Of a stretch of DNA of 18,119 nt, positions 1 to 8,120 are shown in pieces (within the stretch, counting starts at the first letter, position 1; each line of letters opens with the position of its first letter). The position numbers and the translations under genes were made by a program. This stretch comes from UBA11858 sp964589145 (GTDB lineage Bacteria > Chloroflexota > Anaerolineae > Anaerolineales > UBA11858). The notes beneath the pieces were generated by a model, which was not told the origin of the DNA, ran no database searches, and was given only the letters and a program-made list of their open reading frames with translations. The stretch spans positions 1 through 18,119 of the forward strand of contig CAZPSL010000039.1 in assembly GCA_964589145.1 (NCBI GenBank). The letters are read 5' to 3'.

Positions 1-45
1 AGTTTTGGATACAGTCGGGCTGATTATTCAGTTTTGGAGGCACAT

Positions 46-1128
46 ATGCAGACACATCAGAAAAAAATATACTACGTGGTTCTGTTGGCAGTATTGATGA
101 TTGTATGTTGTAGCGCAGATTTTGCGCGCGGTGCTTCTGTAACAACAAAAGCCGTATCCCATCAAGTGTATTTGCCGTTAGTAACCATGCCTGAACCACT
201 GGTAATACTATTGGGTATTTACCCCAACGATTACGCCGAACCGGATTTGAGCGGCGCGTTGCAACACGAATTTGTCGATCTGAATAATTGGGCAGGAAAA
301 CCACTATCGCTGGCGGGGATGTTTCACGACATCGAGCAAAGTGCTTACGTTGATGTGGTTCTGACCGAAATATGGGATTCGGGTTATACGCCTTTTGTGG
401 ATATCTACTTTCACCAATCTGCCAGTGAAATTGCCAATGGCTCTGCTGATAGCGATATTCATGCCTGGGCACAGAAATTTCAGATCTATGCGAATAATGG
501 AGCCAGAATGGCGTTTTTGGCGCCCATGCAGGAGATGAATGGGGATTGGACACCCTATGGTTCTTCAAACCCAGCCTATTACAAGGCTGCGTTCCAACGC
601 GTACAACAGATATTTGAAGCAGAAGGCGTGCCGGAGAACTCGGCTCAATGGGTCTTTTCCCCGAATGGTGTTAGTTCGGTCGGCTGGCCGGATTTTGAGG
701 CTTACTACCCTGGAGATGATCTTGTGGATGTTGTAGCCTTCAGTTCGTACAACTTCGGATATCACCCATCCAACCCTTATCCAAAGTGGGAATCCCCGGA
801 GGATATTTTTCTCCCTTTTATCAACCGTATGCACCTGATGGCACCTGGAAAACCGGTTGTCATTGCACAGACGGGCACGACGGCTTACGGCCCCAACGGC
901 TATGATGCCGCCTTGAAAAACCAATGGCTGGAAGATGCCTATGCCCTGTTGTCTAACCAGTCTATCCCTGTCCTCGGGATAATTTACTACAATGGTTTGG
1001 AAACTTACGAATGGGCTTTTTACCGCTATAACGACACATCTCGCCAGTTTGACGGCTACCGCCGGGGAATTGTATCTCCCAACTATGTTTATCTGACCCC
1101 TGCCGAAGTGTTGGCGTTGTTCCGCTAA
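46..1128 (+). CDS. Secreted GH26-like glycoside hydrolase (possible pseudoenzyme)
   Basis: Predicted secreted beta-mannanase-like (GH26/clan GH-A) protein of 360 aa. I chose the ATG at 46 because GGAGG at 36-40 lies 5 nt upstream; a TTG at 34 would overlap that site. Residues 1-29 form a signal peptide (Lys-rich start, hydrophobic core, likely cut near ARGA). A 'VYLPLV' segment follows at 41-46. The motif MQEMNGDW at 161-168 matches the GH26 acid/base strand, with Glu163 as proton donor. The later strand KPVVIAQTGT, where the family normally has the nucleophile Glu, shows Gln275 (codon 868-870), so hydrolysis may be lost or altered. The stop is 7 nt before the next gene, suggesting co-transcription with the polysaccharide operon and a role in trimming or binding the exported glycan. 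The fold assignment is fairly sure; substrate and activity are not known. Confidence 0.75.
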   Translation: MQTHQKKIYYVVLLAVLMIVCCSADFARGASVTTKAVSHQVYLPLVTMPEPLVILLGIYPNDYAEPDLSGALQHEFVDLNNWAGKPLSLAGMFHDIEQSAYVDVVLTEIWDSGYTPFVDIYFHQSASEIANGSADSDIHAWAQKFQIYANNGARMAFLAPMQEMNGDWTPYGSSNPAYYKAAFQRVQQIFEAEGVPENSAQWVFSPNGVSSVGWPDFEAYYPGDDLVDVVAFSSYNFGYHPSNPYPKWESPEDIFLPFINRMHLMAPGKPVVIAQTGTTAYGPNGYDAALKNQWLEDAYALLSNQSIPVLGIIYYNGLETYEWAFYRYNDTSRQFDGYRRGIVSPNYVYLTPAEVLALFR

Positions 1129-1135
1129 CGATTTC

Positions 1136-3373
1136 ATGCAAACCGTTTTGCCCTTGCTCAAATCTATCTGCCGGCGGCTTCGGTGCCGTGCCCTGCTTCG
1201 CACTTTTCGCCGAACTGCGCATTCGCCTCGCCTATTTGGAGACCGGTACATCTGTGAAGACAATACCCAGGTCGTCCTTTATACGGATCGTGCGGATCTG
1301 TTTCCCGATTACCGTCCCCGTCGCTCGCTTCGGGAAACTGCCCATCGGCGGGCTTGCAAAATCTCACTGGTTGTGACAGCCCGCAATGAAGCCGAGGTAG
1401 CCCGTCAACTGATCTCCGATTTGCAGCAACAGGTGCGTCTCCCGGACGAATTGATAGTTGTTGATACTGGTTCCAGCGATGGAACGTTGGAACTCTTGCG
1501 GCAATTGGCCCCGGAGAGTCGAATCCCCATGCGCGTGCTTTCCAAACCAGGAGGAAATATCGCCTGCGGGCGAAATACGGGAATTCGGGCAGCCCGTTAC
1601 CCTTATATCGCCGTGACGGATTTTGGGTGTCATATCCCTCCCCGCTGGCTGGAATCGCTGGCCGCACCTTTTGAAGATGATCCGGATATTCAGGTTGTTG
1701 CTGGCCGTTACGACGCTGTCAACCCTGATGGGCAGCCTGTGAACTGGCTTCTGGGGGCATCATTGCATCAAATTGACCCGCAGACCCATCTGCCATCTGG
1801 CGTTTCGGTTGCCTTTCGCAAAGATGCCTGGGAACGGGTGGGGGGCTACCCCGAATGGTTAACACTGACGGGCGAGGACACCTATTTTGCATTGGAACTC
1901 AAACGTACAACAACCCGTTGGGCCTTTGTGCCGGAAGCGGCGGTACGTTGGGTTGCCCCGACGACATTCCGCCAATACATCCAAAAAGCCTATCGCTGGT
2001 CAATTGGAAATGGCGAGGCTGGAATGTATGCCTATGTTTATCGTTACCTGGCGTACCGCGGTTTGCAAATCCTGAAAAAACTGATTTTTGTCGCGTTTAT
2101 TCCCGGCTTGCTGTTATCTTGGATCTTTTGCTGTGGCTCATTGCACTTCCGCACTGTTGCCCTGGTTTTGATTGCTGCACTACTGATGGGAGGTGCGGTT
2201 TATCTTTGGCCGCGCAGAGCAGCCGTCAGAGAGCAACTTTTGCGGGGCGCAATTCATGTGGGCGAAATGTTAGGTTTTTTGCGAGGCATGTATAATCGCC
2301 CGAAGGTGGATCTGCGGCGGCAGAAAACCCTGCGCGGGATATTTTTTATTTTAGCCGGTGTTCCCATTGACGATACAGGCGGCGGTGCGCGCTGGACCCA
2401 GATCGCCCTGGAACTGTTGCGCCGTCAGTATCTGGTGATTTTCCTGAGCAGGTTTCCCAAGTACGAGAACACTGAACTTCACTTGCAGATTCGGCACCCC
2501 AATCTGATTACGAAAAATGTAAGGAGTTTTTCCTGGAACGCTTTCCACCAGGCCTATTCGCAGGTTTTAGGCCGGGTTCCCTTGTTTGCCTTGGTCGAAC
2601 TCCCCTTGCCGGATTTTCTCCCACTGCTGGAACAGGTCCGCAGCGAAAATGGACGGATCATCTACGATTTGCTGGATAACTGGGAATCGTCCCTGGGGGG
2701 GGATTGGTATTCTGAGAGTACCGAAGATGCCATTATTGCCCAATCTCACCATCTGGTTGCAACTGCCCCCCCCCTGGCGGCCGCGCTGGAAGCCCGCAGC
2801 GGGCGCCCGGTACGGCTGCTGCCGAATGCAGTAAACGGCTATCTGTTCAATTCGGAGCGAATTTATCAGCGGCCTGCTGACCTTCCCGTTGCGGATTGGA
2901 CGCTTATCTACATCGGCGCGCTGTGGGGCGAATGGTTTGACTGGGATCTGCTGGTCGATTTGGCAAAAGCCTATCCGAAAGCGGCAGTTGTAGTGATTGG
3001 CGATTATGCCGGGCAATGCGCAAACCCGCCGCCAAACCTCCATTTTCTGGGGCTGAAGCCGCAGCGGGTTCTTCCTGCCTATCTGAACTTTGCCAATGTT
3101 GCCTTGGTCCCGTGGAGGGTGAGCGAAATTACCCAGGCTACCAGCCCGCTCAAGGTGTACGAATATCTGGCAATGCATGTGCCGGTGGTAGCCCCTGACC
3201 TAACCCCTTTGCGGGACCTCCCTGGGGTTTTTCTGGCGCAGAACCGGGAGCATTTCATCGAACTTGCAGCGCAGGTGCGAAAACTCACGCTGCCGCAGGC
3301 TGAAATTGATGCCTTTATTGCCCGCAACACTTGGAAAGCCCGCGTAGACACGCTTTTGCACCTCGATGACTGA
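1136..3373 (+). CDS. Fused GT2 - membrane anchor - GT4-like glycosyltransferase
   Basis: Protein of 745 aa with two sugar-transfer modules. Residues about 75-300 are a GT-A family 2 domain: SLVVTARNE start at 77, VVDTGSSDGT at 108-117, an acidic TDFG at 161-164 in the place of DxD, GED at 246-248 and YRW at 286-288. Two hydrophobic helices at about 312-332 and 339-358 should anchor it to the cytoplasmic membrane. Residues about 400-740 are a GT-B (GT4-like) domain with ATSPLKVYEYLAMHVPVV at 668-685, the usual nucleotide-sugar-binding C-terminal strand and helix. This half resembles the next protein over most of its length (shared GALxEWFDxDL and EITxATSPLK), so the two arose by duplication. 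The start ATG is 7 nt after the upstream stop. The likely job is adding two successive sugars to a lipid-linked intermediate; the donors are unknown. Confidence 0.85.
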   Translation: MQTVLPLLKSICRRLRCRALLRTFRRTAHSPRLFGDRYICEDNTQVVLYTDRADLFPDYRPRRSLRETAHRRACKISLVVTARNEAEVARQLISDLQQQVRLPDELIVVDTGSSDGTLELLRQLAPESRIPMRVLSKPGGNIACGRNTGIRAARYPYIAVTDFGCHIPPRWLESLAAPFEDDPDIQVVAGRYDAVNPDGQPVNWLLGASLHQIDPQTHLPSGVSVAFRKDAWERVGGYPEWLTLTGEDTYFALELKRTTTRWAFVPEAAVRWVAPTTFRQYIQKAYRWSIGNGEAGMYAYVYRYLAYRGLQILKKLIFVAFIPGLLLSWIFCCGSLHFRTVALVLIAALLMGGAVYLWPRRAAVREQLLRGAIHVGEMLGFLRGMYNRPKVDLRRQKTLRGIFFILAGVPIDDTGGGARWTQIALELLRRQYLVIFLSRFPKYENTELHLQIRHPNLITKNVRSFSWNAFHQAYSQVLGRVPLFALVELPLPDFLPLLEQVRSENGRIIYDLLDNWESSLGGDWYSESTEDAIIAQSHHLVATAPPLAAALEARSGRPVRLLPNAVNGYLFNSERIYQRPADLPVADWTLIYIGALWGEWFDWDLLVDLAKAYPKAAVVVIGDYAGQCANPPPNLHFLGLKPQRVLPAYLNFANVALVPWRVSEITQATSPLKVYEYLAMHVPVVAPDLTPLRDLPGVFLAQNREHFIELAAQVRKLTLPQAEIDAFIARNTWKARVDTLLHLDD

Positions 3374-4556
3374 CTATTATGCTCTCTGGCGAAATTGGGC
3401 TTTGCGGGTTTTGCCGGACCCTGTACTCCAACCTTTGCGCAAACTGGATCGCCGCCGTCGGATTGTTGCCGCCCAGCCTTACAGGGTGGAGATGGATGCG
3501 TTGTGCGCTGCCCATCGCCATACCCGTCAGACGATTATTTTCCCGCCCGGCTTGGATTGGGATGAACATCTTTTCCAGCGTCCCCAGCAACTCGCCCGCG
3601 CGCTCGCGGGTGAGGGGGCGTTGATTTTCTATATGCGCCCCACCCCGGATTTCTCGCAGAATCCTTTTTTTGAAATTTCCTCGAATCTCTACCTTTGCAA
3701 CGTCCCTGTTGAAACTTTTGCCTTGCTGGAATCCCCCCTGATCTACCTGCTGACCTGGAACCGTACCTACGCAGCGGCCTTCGACACCCCGCGTATCATC
3801 TACGATTACGTGGACGATATACGGGTTTTCGATGGCAATTACCGACAACTGCTTCAGGAACACGAACGCCTGCTCCAGGAAGCCCATCTGGTACTGACCA
3901 CGGCAAAGCCCCTCTACCGGGCCGCAGCCAAACTGCGCCCGGATGCGCTCCTTTGCCCCAACGGGGTGGATTACGCTCATTTCGCGGCGGCACGCGAAGG
4001 TGTCCCCGCTGCTCCCCCCGCGGACATGGAACCGATTTTGAAACGCGGGAACCCCATTGTGGGGTATTACGGTGCCTTGGCGGAATGGTTTGACTATGAC
4101 CTTGTCATGGAACTTGCCCGCCGCCGCCCGGATATTTCCTTCCTCATCATTGGTCCGGACTACGACGGCACCATGCCCCCCTCTTTTCTGACCCTGCCGA
4201 ACCTGGACTGGCTGGGCATCAAACCCTACGCGCATTTGCCTGCTTACCTGGCTTGCTTTGACGTGGCGATGATCCCGTTTCAACTGAACGAAATCACCCA
4301 TGCCACCTCGCCGCTGAAACTGTTTGAATACATGGCCGGTGGCAAACCGGTGGTTGTGACGCCTATGCAGGAAAGTATGCGATATGATGGTGTGTTAGTT
4401 GCCGACGGCCCGGATGCTTTTTCCCGGCGAATTGACGATGCACTGCAACTGCGGCATGATTCCGTCTACCTTCAGCGCATTGATCATACCGCCCGCACCA
4501 GCACCTGGGCGGCACGGGCGGAACAAATCCTCTCCGCATTGGATGAAATCGGGTAA
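3366..4556 (+). CDS. GT4-like glycosyltransferase, paralogue of preceding C-terminal half
   Basis: Cytoplasmic GT-B glycosyltransferase of 396 aa. The start overlaps the preceding stop by 8 bp, so translation is probably coupled. The N-terminal domain has WDEHLFQRPQQLARAL at 65-80, a motif shared with TuaH-like glycosyltransferases that act on wall or capsule glycans. The C-terminal domain has VGYYGALAEWFDYDL at 232-246, the IIGPDYDGTMPP loop and ATSPLKLFEYMAGGKPVV at 313-330, the expected donor-binding region. These motifs line up with the C-terminal half of the preceding protein. There is no signal peptide and no clear membrane helix. It probably adds one sugar to the repeat unit; donor and acceptor cannot be read from the sequence. 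Confidence 0.85.
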   Translation: MTDYYALWRNWALRVLPDPVLQPLRKLDRRRRIVAAQPYRVEMDALCAAHRHTRQTIIFPPGLDWDEHLFQRPQQLARALAGEGALIFYMRPTPDFSQNPFFEISSNLYLCNVPVETFALLESPLIYLLTWNRTYAAAFDTPRIIYDYVDDIRVFDGNYRQLLQEHERLLQEAHLVLTTAKPLYRAAAKLRPDALLCPNGVDYAHFAAAREGVPAAPPADMEPILKRGNPIVGYYGALAEWFDYDLVMELARRRPDISFLIIGPDYDGTMPPSFLTLPNLDWLGIKPYAHLPAYLACFDVAMIPFQLNEITHATSPLKLFEYMAGGKPVVVTPMQESMRYDGVLVADGPDAFSRRIDDALQLRHDSVYLQRIDHTARTSTWAARAEQILSALDEIG

Positions 4557-4572
4557 AATACACGCCGCTCAC

Positions 4573-4604
4573 AAGGCCGGAAGGCCTGGCAAGCCTTTGT
4601 TGTT
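4573..4604 (+). other. Stem-loop with T-rich tail between glycosyltransferase and permease genes
   Basis: In the 56-bp gap, AGGCC (4574-4578) and GGCCT (4583-4587) form a 5-bp stem with a GGAA tetraloop. AAGGC (4581-4585) can instead pair with GCCTT (4593-4597), which is followed by TGTTGTTTT. The second form resembles a weak intrinsic terminator or attenuator inside the operon. The stems are short, so this is tentative. Confidence 0.3.
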
Positions 4605-4612
4605 TTAAACTG

Positions 4613-5473
4613 ATGGCATTCATTATGATTTCACGTCTGCAAAAAACACTGCAAGAACGGTCCGTTTATTATGACTCGGCCAATCGCTCGCACCCGGTAA
4701 TTGACGAGATATTATCACTGATTGAATACCGTGATCTGGTTGTGCAGTTGGTTGAGCGCTCCATCAAGACGCGCTACAAGCGTTCCGTTCTGGGTGTGGC
4801 CTGGACGATGCTCAACCCCTTCCTGACCATGATTGTCCTCACGCTGGTTTTTTCGCAGGTATTCCGGTTTTCAACCGAAAACTACCCGATCTACGTACTC
4901 AGCGGCATTATGGCCTGGAGTTTTTTCTCCGACACAACAACTTCTGCAATGGGAGAAATGCTTTGGGGCGGCGGGCTGCTCAACCGGATTTACGTGCCGA
5001 AAGCGGTTTTTGCCGTAGCCGCGCTGGGAACATCCACAGTCAACCTGGTGCTTTCCCTGATCCCGTTGTTCGTGATTGCACTGTTTCTGGGGGTATCGCT
5101 GCACCTTGCCTTGCTCGGCATGATCCCGGCAGTGCTGATAATGGGGATGTTCTCTCTCGGAGTGGCCTTGCTGCTCTCCACAGCGGTGGTCTACTTTGCG
5201 GATGTGCTGCCGGTTTATGGCGTGATCCTGACCATGTGGATGTACCTCACCCCCATCATCTACCCGCTGGACATCATCCCTCCGTCATTCCTGCCGCTTT
5301 TCAAACTAAACCCCATGTACCTGATGCTGGAACTCTTCCGCCAGCCGTTGATGCACGGGGTAATCCCCGGCTGGGATATTTGGGGGCTGGCGATTGTATA
5401 TGCAGTTGCCAGTTTGCTGGCAGGCAGCGTGATTTTTGCATCGCGTTCGAACGATTACGTGTACCGGATTTAG
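4613..5473 (+). CDS. ABC-2 type polysaccharide export permease (Wzm-like)
   Basis: Integral membrane protein of 286 aa, the usual size for Wzm/KpsM/TagG permeases. The cytoplasmic N-terminus carries the family pattern DLVVQLVERSIKTRYKRSVLGVAWTMLNPF in the first third, followed by about six hydrophobic helices. The region LTMWMYLTPIIYPLDIIP near the C-terminus is also typical of the family. It should form the membrane channel with the ATPase encoded 12 bp downstream and flip a lipid-linked glycan across the cytoplasmic membrane. No strong ribosome-binding site precedes the ATG at 4613 or the in-frame ATG at 4625, so either start is possible; I kept the first. Confidence 0.9.
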   Translation: MAFIMISRLQKTLQERSVYYDSANRSHPVIDEILSLIEYRDLVVQLVERSIKTRYKRSVLGVAWTMLNPFLTMIVLTLVFSQVFRFSTENYPIYVLSGIMAWSFFSDTTTSAMGEMLWGGGLLNRIYVPKAVFAVAALGTSTVNLVLSLIPLFVIALFLGVSLHLALLGMIPAVLIMGMFSLGVALLLSTAVVYFADVLPVYGVILTMWMYLTPIIYPLDIIPPSFLPLFKLNPMYLMLELFRQPLMHGVIPGWDIWGLAIVYAVASLLAGSVIFASRSNDYVYRI

Positions 5474-5485
5474 TGCGGGGAAACC

Positions 5486-6994
5486 ATGACACCACCCGTT
5501 GTTACCTTTGAGAATGTCGCCGTGCGCTACCGCGTACCCCGCGAAAGCGTTTCCGGCATCAAGGAATACGCCATCCGCTGGGCGCAGCGCAAACTGGCTT
5601 ACGAAGATTTTTGGGCGCTCAAGGATGTTTCCTTTGCAATCCAGCGCGGCGAAATTTTCGGCGTTATTGGCCGGAACGGCTCCGGCAAGAGTACACTGCT
5701 GAAGGTCGTTGCCCGGGTGTTGACCCCCACCCGCGGGCGGGTTGTGCTGCGCGGGAAGGTGGCCCCCTTGCTGGAATTGGGGGCTGGTTTTCACCCGGAG
5801 TTAACAGGGCGCGAAAACGTATTCCTGAACAGCGCCCTGTTGGGACGCACAAAGAGCGAAGTCCGGGAATTACTCCCGGAAATTGCATCCTTTGCTGAAA
5901 TTGGCGAATTTATGGATGCTCCGTTGCGCACTTACTCCACGGGGATGGTAGCCCGCTTGGGGTTCGCGGTAGCCACCGCCGTTCGCCCCGAAATCCTGCT
6001 GGTGGACGAGGTACTCTCCGTAGGAGATGCTCCCTTTCAGCAAAAATGCCTCGACCGGATGTATTCCTTTCAGGAACAGGGCACAACAATCATCATGGTT
6101 TCGCACAGCATGGCTACCATCGATTCCTTTTGCAGCCGCGCAATGTGGCTGAGCAAAGGCGAACTTCTTGCATTAGGCAATACTCAGGAAGTAATCCGGC
6201 AGTATATTGAAATGGAGAAACCAAAAGAAGCAGAACCCGCAGCGGCCTCTGCTGTTGAAATTTCTCCCCCGCCCGCAGAAAAGCGCATTGCAACTGCCGA
6301 ACCGGTCATTGACCTGGAAAAACAAAGGGCAGCGCTGCCCCGGGTGCATTGCATTTACCCGGCAGACCCCATCATTAGCGTGCGTCATGGGACCGTTTCA
6401 CTTTGGCTGCGATTTGACCCCCAAAAACCGCCCCATACCGCGATCCTCTTCCACAGCGACGACAGCCGCTACGTCATTTACACAACCGTAGATGAATCCG
6501 TCCCGGTTCGCCCCCTGCGCTCGCTGACCGCCCGGGCCGGTGGAAACCGCCGCGTTATGGAAACTTATTTTGGCCGCTCGCGCTTCCCCGAAGTAGAAGT
6601 CTACTTTGATGGACAACAGCAGCCCGGTGTGCCGCTTTCTTACGGAGAATGGCACATGATCACCATGACCTGGGAAGGCTTCCCGGACGGGGTGATGCGC
6701 TTGTACATCAATGCCGAACAAGTCGGCGAAACTGCCTACGACCGGCGCTACGATAACAACTACCGACTGGCCGAAAGTCTGGCCGTGGGGGTACGCCCGC
6801 CGCAATGGGTTGGCGAACTGGTGCAAAAAGATGACGGCACAGTGGAAGACCTGCGCCCGCAGGCGACTCTCTCTGTGCTGGACGGGGGGCAGGAACTCAA
6901 AAATGTCTGCGTTTACCGGCAGTGCCTTTCACCTGACGAGATTAAGGAATTGTACGAATCTGAACGTGCGGCGTTGCTCGCGGAGATAGCATGA
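5486..6994 (+). CDS. Polysaccharide ABC transporter ATPase (Wzt-like) with C-terminal LamG/ConA-like domain
   Basis: Protein of 502 aa with a GGGGAAA ribosome-binding site just upstream. Residues 1-245 form an ABC ATPase of the polysaccharide-export type: Walker A GRNGSGKST at 62-70, the degenerate signature YSTGMVARLGF at 150-160 typical of Wzt/TagH, Walker B ILLVDE at 170-175 and the H-loop SHS at 206-208. A Glu/Pro/Ala-rich linker spans about 245-285. Residues about 288-492 look like a LamG/concanavalin A-like sandwich: GTVSLWLRFDP near 302, EWHMITMTWEG near 388, MRLYINAEQVGET near 404 and the closing VYRQCLSPDEIKELYES near 476. In classical Wzt the C-terminal domain recognises the modified end of the finished polymer; a lectin-like fold here suggests the same job done by a different fold. 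It partners with the permease just upstream. Confidence 0.9.
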   Translation: MTPPVVTFENVAVRYRVPRESVSGIKEYAIRWAQRKLAYEDFWALKDVSFAIQRGEIFGVIGRNGSGKSTLLKVVARVLTPTRGRVVLRGKVAPLLELGAGFHPELTGRENVFLNSALLGRTKSEVRELLPEIASFAEIGEFMDAPLRTYSTGMVARLGFAVATAVRPEILLVDEVLSVGDAPFQQKCLDRMYSFQEQGTTIIMVSHSMATIDSFCSRAMWLSKGELLALGNTQEVIRQYIEMEKPKEAEPAAASAVEISPPPAEKRIATAEPVIDLEKQRAALPRVHCIYPADPIISVRHGTVSLWLRFDPQKPPHTAILFHSDDSRYVIYTTVDESVPVRPLRSLTARAGGNRRVMETYFGRSRFPEVEVYFDGQQQPGVPLSYGEWHMITMTWEGFPDGVMRLYINAEQVGETAYDRRYDNNYRLAESLAVGVRPPQWVGELVQKDDGTVEDLRPQATLSVLDGGQELKNVCVYRQCLSPDEIKELYESERAALLAEIA

Positions 6995-8115
6995 CCGCCT
7001 CCCGCCGTGTCTTGTTTTGCCGTTCCAACCCGGTGGCTCCCGACCCGCGCGTTGAAAAAGAAGCCGACGCACTGACACAGGCCGGATACGCCGTTACGAT
7101 CCTGTGCTGGGACCGTACGGCATCCCTGCCGCCTGACGACACGGTGCTGGGACTGCCTTGCCATCGCTTGCCTGTCGCGGCGGAGTACGCCAGCGGAATC
7201 CACAACCTGCCGGCGTTGCTGCGCTGGCAATGGGGGATGACCCGCTGGCTTTGGCGGCATCGCGGCGAGTTTGACATCATCCACGCCTGCGATTTCGACA
7301 CCGTACTCCCCGCACTTTTTTGCAAATGGTTCTGCCGCAAGCGGCTGGTGTACGACATTTTTGATTTTTACGCCGATCACCTGCGGGCGACTCCGGCATG
7401 GATCAAACGCCTGATTCGGTGGCTGGATCTGCGCATCATCAACCGGGCGGATGCCCTGATTCTGGCAGATGATTCCCGCTGGGAGCAGATCGCGGGTACG
7501 CATCCCCGCCATTCCGCCGTGATTTACAATTCCCCGCCCGACCAATCCCCCCCACCGACGGGGCGGGATGCGCACCCAGCCCTGCAACTGGCCTATATCG
7601 GGCTTTTGCAGGTCGAACGCGGCCTTTTTGAGATGGTCAACGTCTTGCGCCGCCACCCGGATTGGTATCTGGACTTGGCCGGTTTTGGCGGTGATGAAGC
7701 CGCCCTCCGTGAAGAAACCGAATCTGCGCCCAACATCCGCTGGCATGGGCGCATTCCTTACGCCCGTGCTCTGGCGCTCAGCGCGGCCGCCGATTTACTC
7801 TTTGCCACCTACGACCCTGCCATCCCCAACCACCGCTATTCCAGCCCCAACAAATTGTTTGAAGCCATGATGCTTGGCAAACCCATCCTGGTTGCTGCCG
7901 GAACAAACATGGATCGCATCGTTCAGGCGGAAAACTGCGGGGTAGTTGTTCCTTACGGAGATGAAAGTGCGCTCGAAGCCGCTTTGCAGCACCTGGCGGA
8001 AAACCCGCAACTCCGCCGGGAACTCGGCGAAAACGCCCGCCGTGCTTACGAAACGCGTTACGGCTGGCCGCAAATGCGCCGCCGCCTTCAGCAACTTTAC
8101 GCCGATTTGCCCTGA
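6991..8115 (+). CDS. GT4 family glycosyltransferase
   Basis: Cytoplasmic GT-B glycosyltransferase of 374 aa whose start overlaps the preceding stop by 4 bp (ATGA), indicating translational coupling. The N-terminus has RSNPVAPDPRVEKEADAL at 11-28, a glycine/proline loop region common in GT4 enzymes, and the VYDIFDFYADHL segment near 122. The C-terminal domain carries YSSPNKLFEAMMLGKPILVA near 281-300; the Glu of FEAMM is in the place of the conserved GT4 donor-binding glutamate. No signal peptide or membrane helix is visible. It probably builds the glycan exported by the adjacent ABC transporter. The specific linkage is unknown. Confidence 0.87.
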   Translation: MTASRRVLFCRSNPVAPDPRVEKEADALTQAGYAVTILCWDRTASLPPDDTVLGLPCHRLPVAAEYASGIHNLPALLRWQWGMTRWLWRHRGEFDIIHACDFDTVLPALFCKWFCRKRLVYDIFDFYADHLRATPAWIKRLIRWLDLRIINRADALILADDSRWEQIAGTHPRHSAVIYNSPPDQSPPPTGRDAHPALQLAYIGLLQVERGLFEMVNVLRRHPDWYLDLAGFGGDEAALREETESAPNIRWHGRIPYARALALSAAADLLFATYDPAIPNHRYSSPNKLFEAMMLGKPILVAAGTNMDRIVQAENCGVVVPYGDESALEAALQHLAENPQLRRELGENARRAYETRYGWPQMRRRLQQLYADLP

Positions 8116-8120
8116 CCGTC

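Noticed and set aside
3315..4301. 328-aa open frame on the minus strand over the second glycosyltransferase
   Set aside because: No known domain, and it is antisense to a well supported gene that overlaps its neighbour in an operon-like way.
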